Part shown: piece after piece, positions 24,600 to 35,175 of the stretch | How the letters are laid out: each line of letters begins with the position of its first letter | Numbering within the stretch: the first letter of the stretch is position 1 | NCBI GenBank assembly: GCA_030035585.1 | Contig: CM057463.1 | Coordinates: 139,408,736-139,472,735, forward strand | Source of the DNA: Dugong dugon | Taxonomy: Eukaryota > Chordata > Mammalia > Sirenia > Dugongidae | Direction of reading: 5' to 3' | DNA: 64,000 nucleotides | The notes under the pieces: generated by a model | Database searches by the model: none | What the model saw: only the letters and a program-made list of their open reading frames with translations | Told to the model about the DNA's origin: nothing | Translations under genes and position numbers: made by a program

Positions 24600-25948
24600 T
24601 TATTATAATTTTATTTTGTTTTTGCTTAGTGAGACCTAGTTTCCTATTTTGTTTTGATATGCCCAAATAGGCTGCTCATGTGCACTAGTTTGATTTTTGA
24701 CACCTTTGGATCTCTAACGTTGGGTCACCAGGTCATTGGTTCTGTATCTAAGTATGTGCACACAAGAGTCCGTTAAATTTTCATATATGGGTTCAGCTCT
24801 GGTGTTCAGGCAGTTGGTCACCAACTGTGTGGTAAAGGCTGCCACCCCCAGTCCTAGAGAGGCATGGGTGATTGGTGCAGGCATTGGACTCTGGCTGTGG
24901 TAGGGGATCACGCGCTGAGCCAGGCAGGGGGCTGACGGCTGCCCCTGAGGGTCTGAAAGGAAAGCGTGTCCCTATTCTCTAGGGTGAGTAGGCAGGTGAG
25001 TTTTGCAGCCGGACTATGAGCACCCCACTCTGTTAGCTGTAAAGACTCGAGGGCACCACTTTTTCTTGGACTCCTGTAGCAGGTGACTAGGTGCTTTAGG
25101 TGATACCACCAGTCCTCAAGCCCCTGCTGCAGATCAATGAAAGTGCCTACTTAAGGGGCAGGGCTGTTTTGAGGGTCACAAATCTGCCAGTTCATAGCTG
25201 AAGCAGTTGAAGTTAAACTTTAGATGTTTGTCCTGTTGTATTGTGGCACTGAGGACTAACAATGTTGAGATGGGTCCCCACATGTCTACACTGGGGTGTA
25301 AGGCACTCAGAGTCTACGGACCCCTGATACCTGTGCCCAGTAAAGGCACTGTGCCAACCCTCTGTTCCTGGCCTAGGGGAGCCAGCAGCTTATTTGTTCC
25401 CTCTCCAAGGCCAGGAGAATGGGTCAGGGCGCCTTCTGGGATCTACTTCTTGTCCAATGGACTCCCGGTGCAAAGTGCGGAGGCAGGAGGTAAAAGGGAG
25501 AGAGGTTTTTCCTAAATGGGCTTTTTCTTTTTTTTTTTAAATCCCCATGAAAGGGTGCATGCATGTACTTATCTTAGCCTCTTGGGAGCTGCTCTTCATT
25601 GGTTTGGAGTGTCCAAGCAGAATCTCTGCTGCCGGGTGTCTCTAGGTGTGGAAACTGCTTCCGGAGGGTGCGCACAGCACAGCTGTTTGCCTGCTTCACC
25701 GCCAACTGGCGTGGCTGCTGCGCTGCACTTTTACCTCCAAGGCTCTGGCCCTCCTCACCTCTTCCAAACGGTCTCCCTCTCCCCCATCACTCAGTTGGAT
25801 TTCTTCACCTTGCCTTGTTCAGGGCTCCCAGATGTTCACACAGAATCAAATCACTTGTTTTACCAAGTCTTTGTTGTAACAGGCTTATAGGAAGCTTCTA
25901 ACTACTACACCACGTTGACCTCGCCCCCCCCTTTTTTTCAATTGAAGA
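24600..25948 (-). promoter_or_regulatory. L1-B 5' UTR
   Basis: About 1.35 kb upstream of ORF1 in sense. It is GC-richer than the flanks and unlike the L1-A 5' UTR, which suggests the two subfamilies acquired different promoters. The three overlapping frames at 25516-25901 are in antisense to the element and are not considered genes. Confidence 0.75.
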
Positions 25949-25958
25949 AGAAAGATTT
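25949..25958. repeat. Target-site duplication of L1-B (right copy)
   Basis: AGAAAGATTT, identical to 18302-18311. Confidence 0.7.
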
Positions 25959-26886
25959 AAATCTGGGTTATGTGGAGTATTGACTAAATAGTAGATAGTA
26001 AGTCTTAGAATGAAATCTTGGATCATTTAATAGCCTGCATTTTTCTTTTTTTAATGCAGTCAGATAGACTGGAAGAGTCATTATTCATCTGAAGGGCTTC
26101 TTGTTATGGGATACTATGGATTTGTTGTGGTTAGGGTCTGGAATCATGGACTTCACAAGACTGGAAAACCTTCAATAAGTTAGCTGGGTGAGGTAAGGAT
26201 TATTCTAGTCTGATCTCCAGCAGAATCTCGTCTTCTGTTCCAAAAAAGTCAAAATAGCAAAAATAACTGATTAAAGCATAGATACAAGGAATGCTTTTTG
26301 TCCACTTTTTCCTAGTTTCTGAAAAGACCAAAATGTTGCTTCAGATTTCAATGCCTCATCACCGTATATAAATGCAAATTTACATAAACCAACATCTTAC
26401 CTGCCTGGAGCAGGTAAATATTTTTAAGTGCCTTTTAAAGAGAAAGGAAAAAGGACAGTAGGTTGGTTGTCTTTGGCTACATTTCTGGTATTTAGTCTTT
26501 CTCATCCAGGTAGAATCTAGAGCAATATTCTGAGTCAAGATATGTCCTTGATTCTTTTAGCTAGATGGTGACTAGGATGTTTAGAGGGTTTCACTCAAAT
26601 GGTTATTGTATGCATAAATGATATGTTTTATGAACCTTAATGGTCTATGATAAAACTTCATAAACATTTATAGTAGTACTCAAGTCATCTTAGGTTAGAT
26701 AGTGAAGTTTTAATTAAAATTTCCAGACCTCTGCTCCTTAGACTTCCTGGTTGATTTCTTAGAATCCTGGCAGCTTCTGAGCAATAATTTCTCCAGGGCT
26801 CTGAGGTAGTAGCTATGACTTTTAAGAATCCAGTCTCTAATTCTGTCCTTATTCTGACAAGTGTCCATTATAAACAGTGTATAGAG

Positions 26887-26917
<31 letters not shown>

Positions 26918-27054
26918 GTCATTACGTAAAAGATTCTATTTTTTATAAATTATTTTTGTCTTGTTCATAAATCAAGACTGAGCGCTATCAAGGACTAGAT
27001 GGTTCTCCAAAAAGCTATTTGAGAACAACTTTGGGAATAAAGGGAAATAATTAG
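25959..27054. other. No recognised gene; contains a (CA)14 microsatellite
   Basis: Unassigned AT-rich sequence between L1-B and a SINE pair. The only clear structure is the dinucleotide repeat listed separately. Confidence 0.5.
26887..26914. repeat. (CA)14 microsatellite
   Basis: Fourteen perfect CA units. The reverse-strand 70-codon frame across it is produced by the repeat. Confidence 0.97.
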
Positions 27055-27250
27055 CCCTGGTGGTGCAGTGGTTAAGCACTGGGCTGCTAACCGAAACGTC
27101 AGCAGTTTGAATCCACCAGTTGCTACATAGGACAAAGAGGTGGTAGTCTGCTTCCTTAAGTATTACAGCCTTGGAAACCCTATTGAGCAGTTATACTTTG
27201 TCCTATAGGGTTCCTATGAGTCAGAATTGACTCAGTTACACTCAACAACA
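27055..27250 (+). repeat. AfroSINE (first of a tandem pair)
   Basis: Head 'tggtggtgcagtggttaagc' with box A and 'gcagtttgaatccacc' as box B, then the body 'ggaaaccctattgagcagttatactttg' and 'atgagtcagaattgactc'. The tail is 'caacaacaccaac'. Confidence 0.92.
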
Positions 27251-27265
27251 CCAACAGTTATGCAT

Positions 27266-27462
27266 TTATGAAGCCCTGGTGACAAAATGTTTCAGTGCTC
27301 AGCCGCTAACCAAAAGGTTGACAGTTCAAACCCACAATCTGCTCCCATGAAGATTACAGCCTATAAAATCCTATGGGGCAGTTCTACTCTGTCACATGGG
27401 GTTGTTACGAGTCAAAAATCAACTCAACATCACCTAACAACAACAACAACAACAATTATTTA
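27266..27462 (+). repeat. AfroSINE (second of a tandem pair)
   Basis: The same family and orientation as the copy just upstream. It has 'gccgctaaccaaaaggttgacagttcaaaccc', 'tatggggcagttctactctg', and a (CAA)n tail at about 27436-27455. The copies are separated by only about 15 bases. Confidence 0.92.
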
Positions 27463-28012
27463 TTAAACCTTCAAAAAATTCTGAAGCTACAATTCATCCT
27501 TAAGTTGCAAGAGTTGTGAAACTTAATGCCACCAATTATTAACTGGTTTTTTTTCTTTTATCCTACTTAGGCAAAACCAATAGAGTTAACGTAGGACTAT
27601 TTTGCTTATTTTATTAAGATTAGTTTAATAAGATCACTTACGTTCCAATTCTCTTACGCTATATTTCTGAGTTGTTTACAATACATCCATGTTGTGAATT
27701 CTCACAGTTCCTTCATGAAGTGTAGCATTTTATTTCTAGATACATGGTCATATTTAACCAACTCATTCTTTCCTGCTGAAATATTAAAAAAAAAAAATTT
27801 TTTTTCAATTTTCAGCCAAGGAAGAAGCCAGATTCTCATAGATTGAAATGTTTAAATACGTCCCCAACACATTCATCGGAAAAAGAAAAAATGACTTGGT
27901 CACTTTTTTTTTTTTTTTTGCAGTAAAATACTCATAAGAAATAGGTCTCAAACAAAACTACTTTATTGTGATGCCTGCTGAAAAATAATCCCATCCTAAA
28001 CTACTCTATATA
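27463..28012. other. No recognised feature; A/T homopolymer tracts
   Basis: AT-rich sequence with A and T runs at 27786-27806 and 27905-27920. No gene evidence. Confidence 0.5.
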
Positions 28013-28212
28013 TGTTGTTGTTGTTAGTTGGCATCGAGTCGATTCTGACACATGATGACCCCATATGTGCAGAACTGCACTGCATAGGGTTTTCAAAGCT
28101 GTGACCTTTTGGAAGCAGATTGCCAGGCCTTACTTCCAGGTCACCTCTAAGTGGGTTTGAACTGCAAACTACTATTCAGTGCTTAACCATTTGCACTACC
28201 TAGGGACTCCTA
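28013..28212 (-). repeat. AfroSINE, near full length
   Basis: Reverse-strand copy starting with the (GTT)n tail complement at 28013 and ending with the head complement 'gcttaaccatttgcactacc' near 28185-28205. Confidence 0.9.
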
Positions 28213-28426
28213 TACTCAATATATAGTTACACGAATTAAAAAAAGAGCAAAACAGACAGGTAAGAGAAATAACCGTCATTAAAACACACCAGCTCCAGAT
28301 TACGTTAACAAATATCAATCTATCTCTAACTTAGACTTTCAAATTGCACAAAGAAAATTTGAGACACTTTCTATGTCATAGAATACTTTTAGAATAGGTT
28401 ATATTTAGAATAGGTTTTCCTTTCCT

Positions 28427-28700
28427 GTTGTTATTATTATGTGTTGTCAAGTCGATTCTGACTCATAGCGACCCTATGTACTACAGAACGAAACGTCACC
28501 CGGTCCTGTGCCATCCTCACAATCGCTGTTATGCTTGAGCCCATTGTTGCAGCCACTGTGTTAACCATCTCATTGAGGGTCTTCCTCTTTTTCACTGACC
28601 CTTTACTTTACCAAGCATGATGTCCTTCTCCAGGGATTGGTCCTTCCTGATAACATGTCCAAAATAAGTGAGATGAAGTCTTGCCATCCTAGCTTGAGGA
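28427..28700 (-). repeat. RTE LINE 3' end fragment
   Basis: The reverse-strand block 'cgattctgactcatagcgac', 'ccatcctcacaatcgctg' and 'taccaagcatgatgtcc' is the last ~270 bases of the RTE element. It corresponds to the end of its reverse transcriptase frame and the short 3' UTR. Confidence 0.85.
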
Positions 28701-29039
28701 AATAATTGAGAAAAATAAATAGCAATTGTCTGCCCCACTCCTCCACCGACTGGGTTACAGAAACTGTGCTCTGTCCTCACCAAGTTTTCTGCAGGTTCTG
28801 CTGCTTGGTAGACACTAAGAGAGACAGTCATTGATGAGAAGAAGACATTTTACAATCTTGTTTCAATCCTCAATCGCTCATCAATGACTGAATCCCCAAG
28901 CCCTGTTTCTTCCCACCTGCAGGAACTTGATGTGAAGCTGTAAGAGACAGTTCCACTAGGAGTCACAGATGAGTAGCCTCTAGGTCATATTGGGGCTGGA
29001 GAATGTTTTTATTTTTAATTTTTTTTACTTAACTTTTTT

Positions 29040-29660
29040 TGTTTGGTGAAGAAAGTGAGATCATCAAGAATTTCATTCGTCTTGTATCAACAATTGATGC
29101 CCATGGAAGCTGCAGTTAAAATGTCAACAATGTATTGCACTGGGCAAATCTGTTACAAAAAACTTCTTTGAAGTGCTAAAAAGCAAATAGATTTCTTTGA
29201 TGACTAAGGTGAGCCTGACTCAAACCGTAGTATTTTCAGTTGTCTCATATACATGTGAAAGCTTGACAATGAAAAGGAAGATAGAAGAAGAATTGAACAT
29301 ATTTGAATTGTGGTGTTGGTGAAGAATATTGAATACACATACCATGGACTTCCAGAAGAATGAAAAAATCTGTCTTGGAGGAAGTACAGCCAGAATGCTC
29401 CCTAGAAGCGAGGATGGCGAGACTTTGTCTCATTTACTTTGGACATGATATCCAGTCCCTAGAAAAGGGCATCATGCTTGGTAAAGTAGAAGGTGAGCAA
29501 AACAAGAAGACCCTCAGTGAGATGATTTGACACAGTGGCTGCAACAATGGATTCAAACGTAGCAATGATCGTGAGGATGGCGCAGAATGGGTAATATTTT
29601 GTATACACAGGATCGCTATGAGTTGGAGCCAATTGATGGCACTTAACAACAACAACAAAG
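29040..29660 (+). repeat. RTE LINE 3' end, 5'-truncated
   Basis: A plus-strand copy of the last ~600 bases of the RTE element. It includes decayed code for 'LEEVQPECSLEARMARL'-type residues ('gaggaagtacagccagaatg' on the DNA) and ends in 'ttaacaacaacaac'. It is interrupted by stops, so non-coding now. Confidence 0.88.
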
Positions 29661-31300
29661 TAAAGTTTGTTTTGAAGTATACATTATAATTTAATATAGA
29701 ATAATACACAAATCAAAATATACAGCTCAAGGAATCTTCACAAAATGAACACATTCATGTAACCAGTACCCCGTAATTGCCAACGTTGACAAATTGGAAA
29801 ATTACTACGTAAACATCCAGATTCCTGATTTCTCTGGAAAAAATTAGAACATCTTGCTATACTAAGCCCATATTTCCATATAACATTAGTCAGCTAAGTT
29901 GAGAAGCAGTCAGTTACTTTAGGGGGAGTGCTTGCTCTCCAGTTTTACACAGTCTCCATGAGTCCCTAATATTTTCACCTCTGAGGGCAAGTAGTGGTTG
30001 CTATTGACAAGTGCCAACACAATGAAAATGGGAATGACTGTAGAGTTGTGATCAAGAGCCAGCAAGACAACAAAAAGTATCAGAGGGATGCAAGAGCCAA
30101 TGGAATGTTTTTATACCGGCTAGTATTTTGACACAGCTGGACAGAAGGATCTAAAAATAATGCAGATTGCAGTTGGTCAGCAATTATATTATTTGGAACT
30201 AATCATACTATAGAGAAAGTTGTCTGGAGCCTGCCTGGGTGAATGTTGTGAATTCCATCTGTCTGAATCACATGTTGGACACTGGTCTGTTGAAAGGTGT
30301 CAGAATTAGCTGTTACCAACCTCTCTAGTTATTTTCTCATGGTGGTATGTGCCTTTAATGCTATATTTATATTTCTGCTGCTTTAGATCTATGTCCCCCT
30401 AGTATTTAGATGTGTGTTCTCCCAGTGGCATCTGTTCCCTGAAAATTAACTAGGTACCTTCACATTAACTCTAGCTGGTGAATGGGATAAATTTTGTTGG
30501 TGGCAAACGCTAAATACCAATTCTGGGTGTAACTTCAAGTATTGTTGGACTACTCAGTAGTAACCGCCCCCTTCACCTCCCTAACAGAACGCTGAGTTTT
30601 TGTTTCTAGGTAATTTAACCTCCTTCCCATGGCTTTCTTAATCCAATCAGGGTAATTCCATTGAGCTTGCCGGTTCATATTTTAGTAATAGGTGTGATGT
30701 ATTTCTGGACAATGAGCCATCAAGAAAATCTTCTGTGGAGGAGGCTTGGGGGAAAATTTGTCAGACTTAAAAAAAGGACACAGAAAAAAACGTTATTTTA
30801 TTCTGAATATGACTTTCCCTGGTTATGACATAAGGTTGTTAGCCCGAGGACAAACGCATATCCTGAAGATTTTGATGTGGATAAATGGAAAGATCATTAG
30901 TCCTTTATGATATTGTTGAGGCTTTGAATTTAGCAACCCTGGAACTTCCCTACTTCAGAATTTCTCATGGAAAATATTAAATGTCATATGACTTCATCTA
31001 GTTAAGCAAGAAATTTCTGTTTCTTGTAACTAAAGTCTTCCTGATTGATGCTCTGGGGAGGAGGAAAGAATAAGTCATTAGTGAATGATCTACAGTTAAA
31101 GGACTTGTCACATTAAGTAGGAAAGTCTTTATCTCAGCCTTATATCCCACAGAATAAATTATCCAAAAGAGAGAGACAAAATGGTTAAAAACTAAAATAG
31201 AGTCATTGAAGTAAAAATAAAAAAGTATATCCCCCACACAGACTTCGCATTAGCCTAGACCAAGAGTCAAAACCTTTTCTAAGATAGTAAGGTGAAAAAT
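29661..31300. other. No recognised gene or element
   Basis: About 1.6 kb of unassigned sequence. The part around 30230-30770 ('ccaatcagggtaattccattg', 'gacaatgagccatcaag') has the look of an old LTR or L1M 3' UTR, but I cannot name it. No long frame is present. Confidence 0.45.
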
Positions 31301-31315
31301 TTATATATATATATG

Positions 31316-31359
<44 letters not shown>

Positions 31360-31375
31360 CGTATAAGTATATATA
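31301..31375. repeat. (TA)n microsatellite with TG interruptions
   Basis: Imperfect (TA)n run of about 75 bases. The reverse-strand frame at 31203-31409, with an Ile/Tyr repeat, is a translation of it. Confidence 0.95.
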
Positions 31376-31912
31376 AAAAAGTATGAATGCCTCTTGTAAG
31401 ATTGCTCATATAGATTTTGCTTCTAATGAATCTCGAGCACTTTCATATTTCCTAAATTGCTTAACCTAAATTATTAATGTTGAGTTAATTCAACAAAGCC
31501 CTCTCATTTATCCACCATTAGTGACAGATCACCCTTTTGTGCTTTTGAGCACAGCTTCAATAAAGTTTGAATGTAAATGAAAGAATTCTTTGAACTAAGC
31601 TTCTTTTATGAGACCAATTTGTTCCTAAGCACTGTATATCTTAAAGTTCGTATTTCAAATAAGGAGACTTGAACCATGGTTGCATATTTAGAAATGTTCA
31701 GTATGGTTGGTTTGGGGCCAAAAGATTTCTTCATTATGCTCAGTTTGTTAATCCTTCAGAGGTAAATATACATAAAAACATAAAAATATAAATATATGTG
31801 TGCATGTGTGTGTACACAGACTGTTAACTTACCCTCTCTATGTTATAGTCTATTCTGTGAATGAAAAAGGATATGACACCATTACATCATTTGATGGGAC
31901 CTTTATATTTTT
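31376..31912. other. No recognised feature
   Basis: AT-rich intergenic sequence with a short (TG)n stretch near 31797-31813. Confidence 0.5.
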
Positions 31913-32125
31913 ATATTGTTGTTGTTGTGTGTCATGGAGTCCATTCTGACTCATAGCGACCGTATAGGACAGAGTAGAACTGCCCCATATGGTTTCCTAG
32001 GCTTTCATCTTTACGAGAACAGATTGCCCAGTCTTTTCTCCCACAGAGCTGCTGGGGTAGGTTCAAACTGCTGACCTTTGGGTTAGCAGCGGAGCACTTG
32101 AACGTCGTGCCACCAGAGCTCCTCT
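31913..32125 (-). repeat. AfroSINE, near full length
   Basis: A reverse-strand copy with the block 'actcatagcgaccgtatagg', then 'acagagtagaactgcccc', then box B complement 'ggttcaaactgctgacc' and head 'ccaccagagctcc'. Confidence 0.92.
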
Positions 32126-32322
32126 TTTTTTTTTTTAAATTAATATTACAAGGTAAAATTATACTGGAGAAGCAGAAATGTATTCTGGGAAGTTAGATAA
32201 GTAACTAATAACCTCTCTAAAGTCACATATGCTAAAAAATACCAACTAGGTGTTTAAAGTCTTGTGGACAGTGAGGAGGGAGATAAAGTATTGGCTAAAG
32301 ACTGATGTAGCAGTAGCCTACC

Positions 32323-32530
32323 AATTACCACCAGTTGCCATTGAGTCCATTCCTAGTCATGGTGACCCCACATGTGTCAAAGTAGAAACGTGCTCCATAC
32401 GATTTTGAATGGCTAGTTGTTTTGGAAGTAGATTGCCAGACTTTTCTTCCAAGGTGACTCTGGGTAGACTTAAACTGCGAACCTTTCAGTTAGCAGACAA
32501 GTATGTTAATAATTTTATCACCTTGGGCCT
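32323..32530 (-). repeat. AfroSINE, diverged
   Basis: A reverse-strand copy from 'accagttgccattgagtcc' to the decayed head 'accttgggcctcc', more diverged than its neighbours. Confidence 0.85.
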
Positions 32531-32547
32531 CCCTGGCAGTAGCCTAG

Positions 32548-32875
32548 ACTCAGCAAACTGTGTCCTATGTGCCTAATCTAGCCTCCTGCCTGTTTTTGTA
32601 TGGCTCATGAACTAAGTACAGTTTTTACATTTTTAAATGATTGAAAAAAAACAAAAGAAAAATATTTCTTGATTTGTGAAAATAATATGAAATTAGAATT
32701 TCAGTGTCCATAAATAGTTTTGTTGGGATAGGACCAGGCCCATTCATTTCATATTGTCTATGGCTGTTTTGGAGTTACAAAGGCAGGGTTAAATAGTTGC
32801 AATAGAGACTGTATGGCTGCAAAGGTTAAATATTTATTATCTAGCCCTTTACAAAAAAGTTTGCTGATCCATGGC
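32548..32875 (-). repeat. hAT-type non-autonomous transposon (copy 1, reverse)
   Basis: The reverse complement reads 'cagcaaactttttt', 'aaagggctagataataaata' and, at the far end, 'caggcaggaggctag'. This is the well-known mammalian element with a CAGGGGTCRGCAAAC-like terminus. Ends are approximate. Confidence 0.75.
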
Positions 32876-32881
32876 CTAGAT

Positions 32882-33046
32882 CAGTGTTTCTCAACCCTTA
32901 ATGTGCATGTGAATCTCATCAGGATTTTATTGAAATGCAGATTTTGATTCAGTAGGTCTAGTTGAGGCCCAAGTCTCTGCGTTTCTAATGAACTCCCAGG
33001 TGATGCAGGTGCTGCTGATTTTAGGACCACACTTTAAGTAACAAGG
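32882..33046 (+). repeat. MER5-like hAT element
   Basis: Starts 'cagtgtttctcaaccctta', then 'gaaatgcagattttgattc', 'agtaggtcta' and 'aactcccaggtgatgcagg', ending near 'ccacactttaagtaacaagg'. This matches the MER5 block order. Confidence 0.85.
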
Positions 33047-33052
33047 ACTTAG

Positions 33053-33268
33053 TGCAAGAGTCAGCAGGCAAATGTTTTCTGTAAGCAGTCTATTAATAAC
33101 TATTTAAGGATCTACAGGCTATACCAACTAGCTAAATCTTCCAGGGAAAGCAGACACAGACAACATGTAGATGAACAGGCATGGCTGTGTTCCAGTAAAA
33201 GTTCTTTTGCAGAAAGAGGATGTGGCCTGGATTTGGTCCAGAGGCTGTAGTTTGCCAACCCCTGGCCT
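33053..33268 (+). repeat. hAT-type non-autonomous transposon (copy 2, forward)
   Basis: Starts 'gagtcagcaggcaaatgt' and ends 'tggcctggatttggtccag...tagtttgccaacccctgg'. It is the same family as 32548-32875 but in the opposite orientation. Confidence 0.78.
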
Positions 33269-33278
33269 AGAGTATTAC

Positions 33279-33491
33279 TGTATTTTTACGAAAATAACAC
33301 GCACCTTCTAGGTTTGTTTGCCAACCATGCCCTCCCCCCTCAAGATATTTTCATAAGCACACTATACTAATTTTTTTACAACAACCTATTAAAAAAAACA
33401 GGCATAGTGGCGCTTATGAAAATACCTTGCAGGGGGAGGGCACAATGGGCAAACAAACATAGAAGGCATACATTATTTGTGTAAAAATACA
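33279..33491. repeat. 213-bp palindrome (foldback element)
   Basis: The left arm begins 'tgtatttttacgaaaataac'. The right arm, reverse-complemented, begins 'tgtatttttacacaaataat'. Arms of roughly 90 bases match through 'ccttctaggtttgtttgcc', 'tgccctcccccc' and 'tattttcataagc', with an AT-rich centre. It looks like a MITE whose family I cannot name, and no clear target duplication is visible. Confidence 0.85.
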
Positions 33492-33594
33492 TATGGTAGT
33501 ATTGGGTGTTCACTAAGAAATAGGCATAGTCCTGTCCTCAAATTGCTTACTAGCTCCATTACCCACTCCAATAATAATGATAATGAAGACAGAA

Positions 33595-33630
33595 ACTACC
33601 TTTTATTGGGTGATTACTTCATGCCACTGA
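33595..33630 (-). repeat. MIR, first part of a thrice-split copy
   Basis: 'ttttattgggtgattacttcatgcca' matches the 3' end of a reverse-strand MIR (ttattgagcgcctactatgtgcca) and continues after the SINE at 33832. Confidence 0.6.
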
Positions 33631-33831
33631 GGAACTCTGGTGGTGATATGGTTAAATGGTGAGCTGCTAAGTAAAAGGTTGGTGGTTCCAACTCACCAAG
33701 CATATCTGTGGGAGAAAGACCTGGAGATCTTCTCTCATAAAGATTACAGCCTTGAAAACCTTCTGGGTCAGTTCTACTCTGTCTCATGGGTCACTATGAG
33801 TTGGAATTGTCTCATGGCACCTAGCCACAAT
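33631..33831 (+). repeat. AfroSINE inserted in a MIR
   Basis: Head 'ctctggtggtgatatggtta', box B 'ggttccaactcacc', body 'gggtcagttctactctgtc' and 'actatgagttggaattg'. It separates 'catgcca' from 'tatgcca', a probable short target-site duplication in the MIR. Confidence 0.88.
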
Positions 33832-33900
33832 TATATGCCAGGCTTTATGCTAAGCACTCTGTTCTCTTATTTAATCCTTACTACAATTCTAGGGTGGTCT
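33832..33900 (-). repeat. MIR, middle part
   Basis: 'gccaggctttatgctaagc' and 'cttatttaatccttactac' are the classic reverse-strand MIR blocks. The copy is cut again at about 33901 by an RTE-derived insertion. Confidence 0.8.
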
Positions 33901-34355
33901 GCCAATTTGTAGTACTGTGGTGGCTTGCATGTTGCTATGATACTGGAAGCTGTGCCATTGGCATTTCATATACCAGCAGGGTCACCCATGGTGTACAGGT
34001 TTCAGCGGGGCTTCCAGACTAAGACAGGCTAGGAAGAAAGTCTTGGCAATCTGTCTCTAAAAATTAATTAGTGAAAAACCTTATGGATTACAACAGAACA
34101 TTGTCCGACCCACTTGCTTTGGACACGTCATCAGGAACAATCAGTCCCTATAGAAGGACATCAAGTTTGGTGAAGTAGAGAGTCAATAAGTTTATGTGGA
34201 AACCTCGGTGAGATGGATTGGCACAACAGCCACAACGGTGGACTTGAACATGTTGATGATTGTGAGGATGGCACAGCACTGGGCCATGTTTTGTTCTGTT
34301 ATACATAAGGTTGCCCTGAGTTGGAGTTGACTCAAGGGCAGCTAACAACAACAGA
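33901..34355 (+). repeat. RTE deletion derivative: 5' end joined to 3' end
   Basis: The first part matches the RTE 5' region ('cttgcatgttgctatgat', 'accagcagggtcacccatgg', 'tttcagcggggcttccagac'). The complementary blocks lie at the 5' end of the full RTE copy (54650-54740). After 'cagaacattgtcc' near 34107 it jumps to the RTE 3' region ('tgctttggacacgtcatcag', 'atcaagtttggtgaagtag'), ending 'ctaacaacaacag'. A diverged duplication ('acaattctaggg' / 'acaatcttaaga') flanks it. Confidence 0.75.
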
Positions 34356-34363
34356 AACAATCT

Positions 34364-34485
34364 TAAGAGGCAGATACTATCATTATCACATTTACGAATG
34401 AGGAAACTGAGCTTCAGAGAAAAATAACTTGCCCAAAACTGTCACAGCAAATCAGTGGTGGGCCTAAGATCTAACATAACTCACA
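34364..34485 (-). repeat. MIR, last part
   Basis: 'gcagatactatcattatcac', 'gaatgaggaaactgagc' and 'acttgcccaaaactgtcac' continue the MIR begun at 33595 on the far side of the RTE-derived insertion. Confidence 0.85.
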
Positions 34486-35175
34486 ATCATTGGATGACTC
34501 TCTATGAACATCTGCAGTAACAGGAGTTCCCCAACCTGGGGAACCGGATTGTGACTAGACTGGCTTCCTTTGCTGTGGGCCTTGGTGCTCGCACACCTAA
34601 ACAATAAAAGAGACATTTATCTTTACTCAAAACAATTTTTCAGCCAAAATTAAATGTAGGTGGCAGAAAACTGGATAGTTGGCTCAAGGAGGACAGGATT
34701 TTCTATTCTATGACAGATTTAACACCTTCATGAAGGCTCAAACAGCTAAGGCTCAGACAGATCTCAGAAAGCACACTTTTCACAGTCTTAGATTTTCCAT
34801 GCTCCAAAGATGAGATTGCTTTACTTTATAATAATGTGTTATTTTTGGCACCAAATAGTATGGCTTTCAGCCTTCTCTGTACACTTTGGAATTTTTAATT
34901 ATACAATGAATGCCCCTTCTAACCACAATGACTGAAATTACATTTCTCTTTTCAAATTCTTCTAGAAATTTTTTTTCGCTTTCTTCAGCTACCATTACTG
35001 AAATAAAAAGTAGATCTTGATTCTGTCCTAGAATATAAGATGATTTTTATCCTTCTTTATGCTGTTGTTTCTGTGTAAAATTAATGTTTCTAGATAAGGC
35101 ATGCATCAACATAACTGCATTATAACAGATTAATAGAACACTAAGAGCAAGCATATAATAAATAAAAATGCTTTG
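34486..35175. other. No recognised feature
   Basis: Unassigned AT-rich intergenic sequence without long frames. Confidence 0.5.

Larger units (their letters stand above)
18312..25948 (-). mobile_element. L1-B: full-length but decayed LINE-1
   Basis: A 7.6-kb L1 in reverse orientation, with the A tail at the left (about 18319-18330) and the 5' end at the right ('gtcaacgtgg' in sense, preceded by a G run). The 3' UTR is about 1 kb, ORF2 spans roughly 19334-23154, ORF1 roughly 23590-24595, and the 5' UTR about 24600-25948. It is bracketed by a 10-bp duplication. In sense, the empty site reads TTT/AAAT at the nick, close to the L1 endonuclease preference. It is more mutated than L1-A, so probably older. 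Confidence 0.88.

Noticed and set aside
27055-27462. Two direct SINE copies considered as a CRISPR-like repeat
   Set aside because: The repeats are diverged SINEs with pol III boxes and CAA tails in a mammalian genome.
31203-31409. Minus-strand frame with an Ile/Tyr repeat
   Set aside because: Translation of a (TA)n microsatellite.
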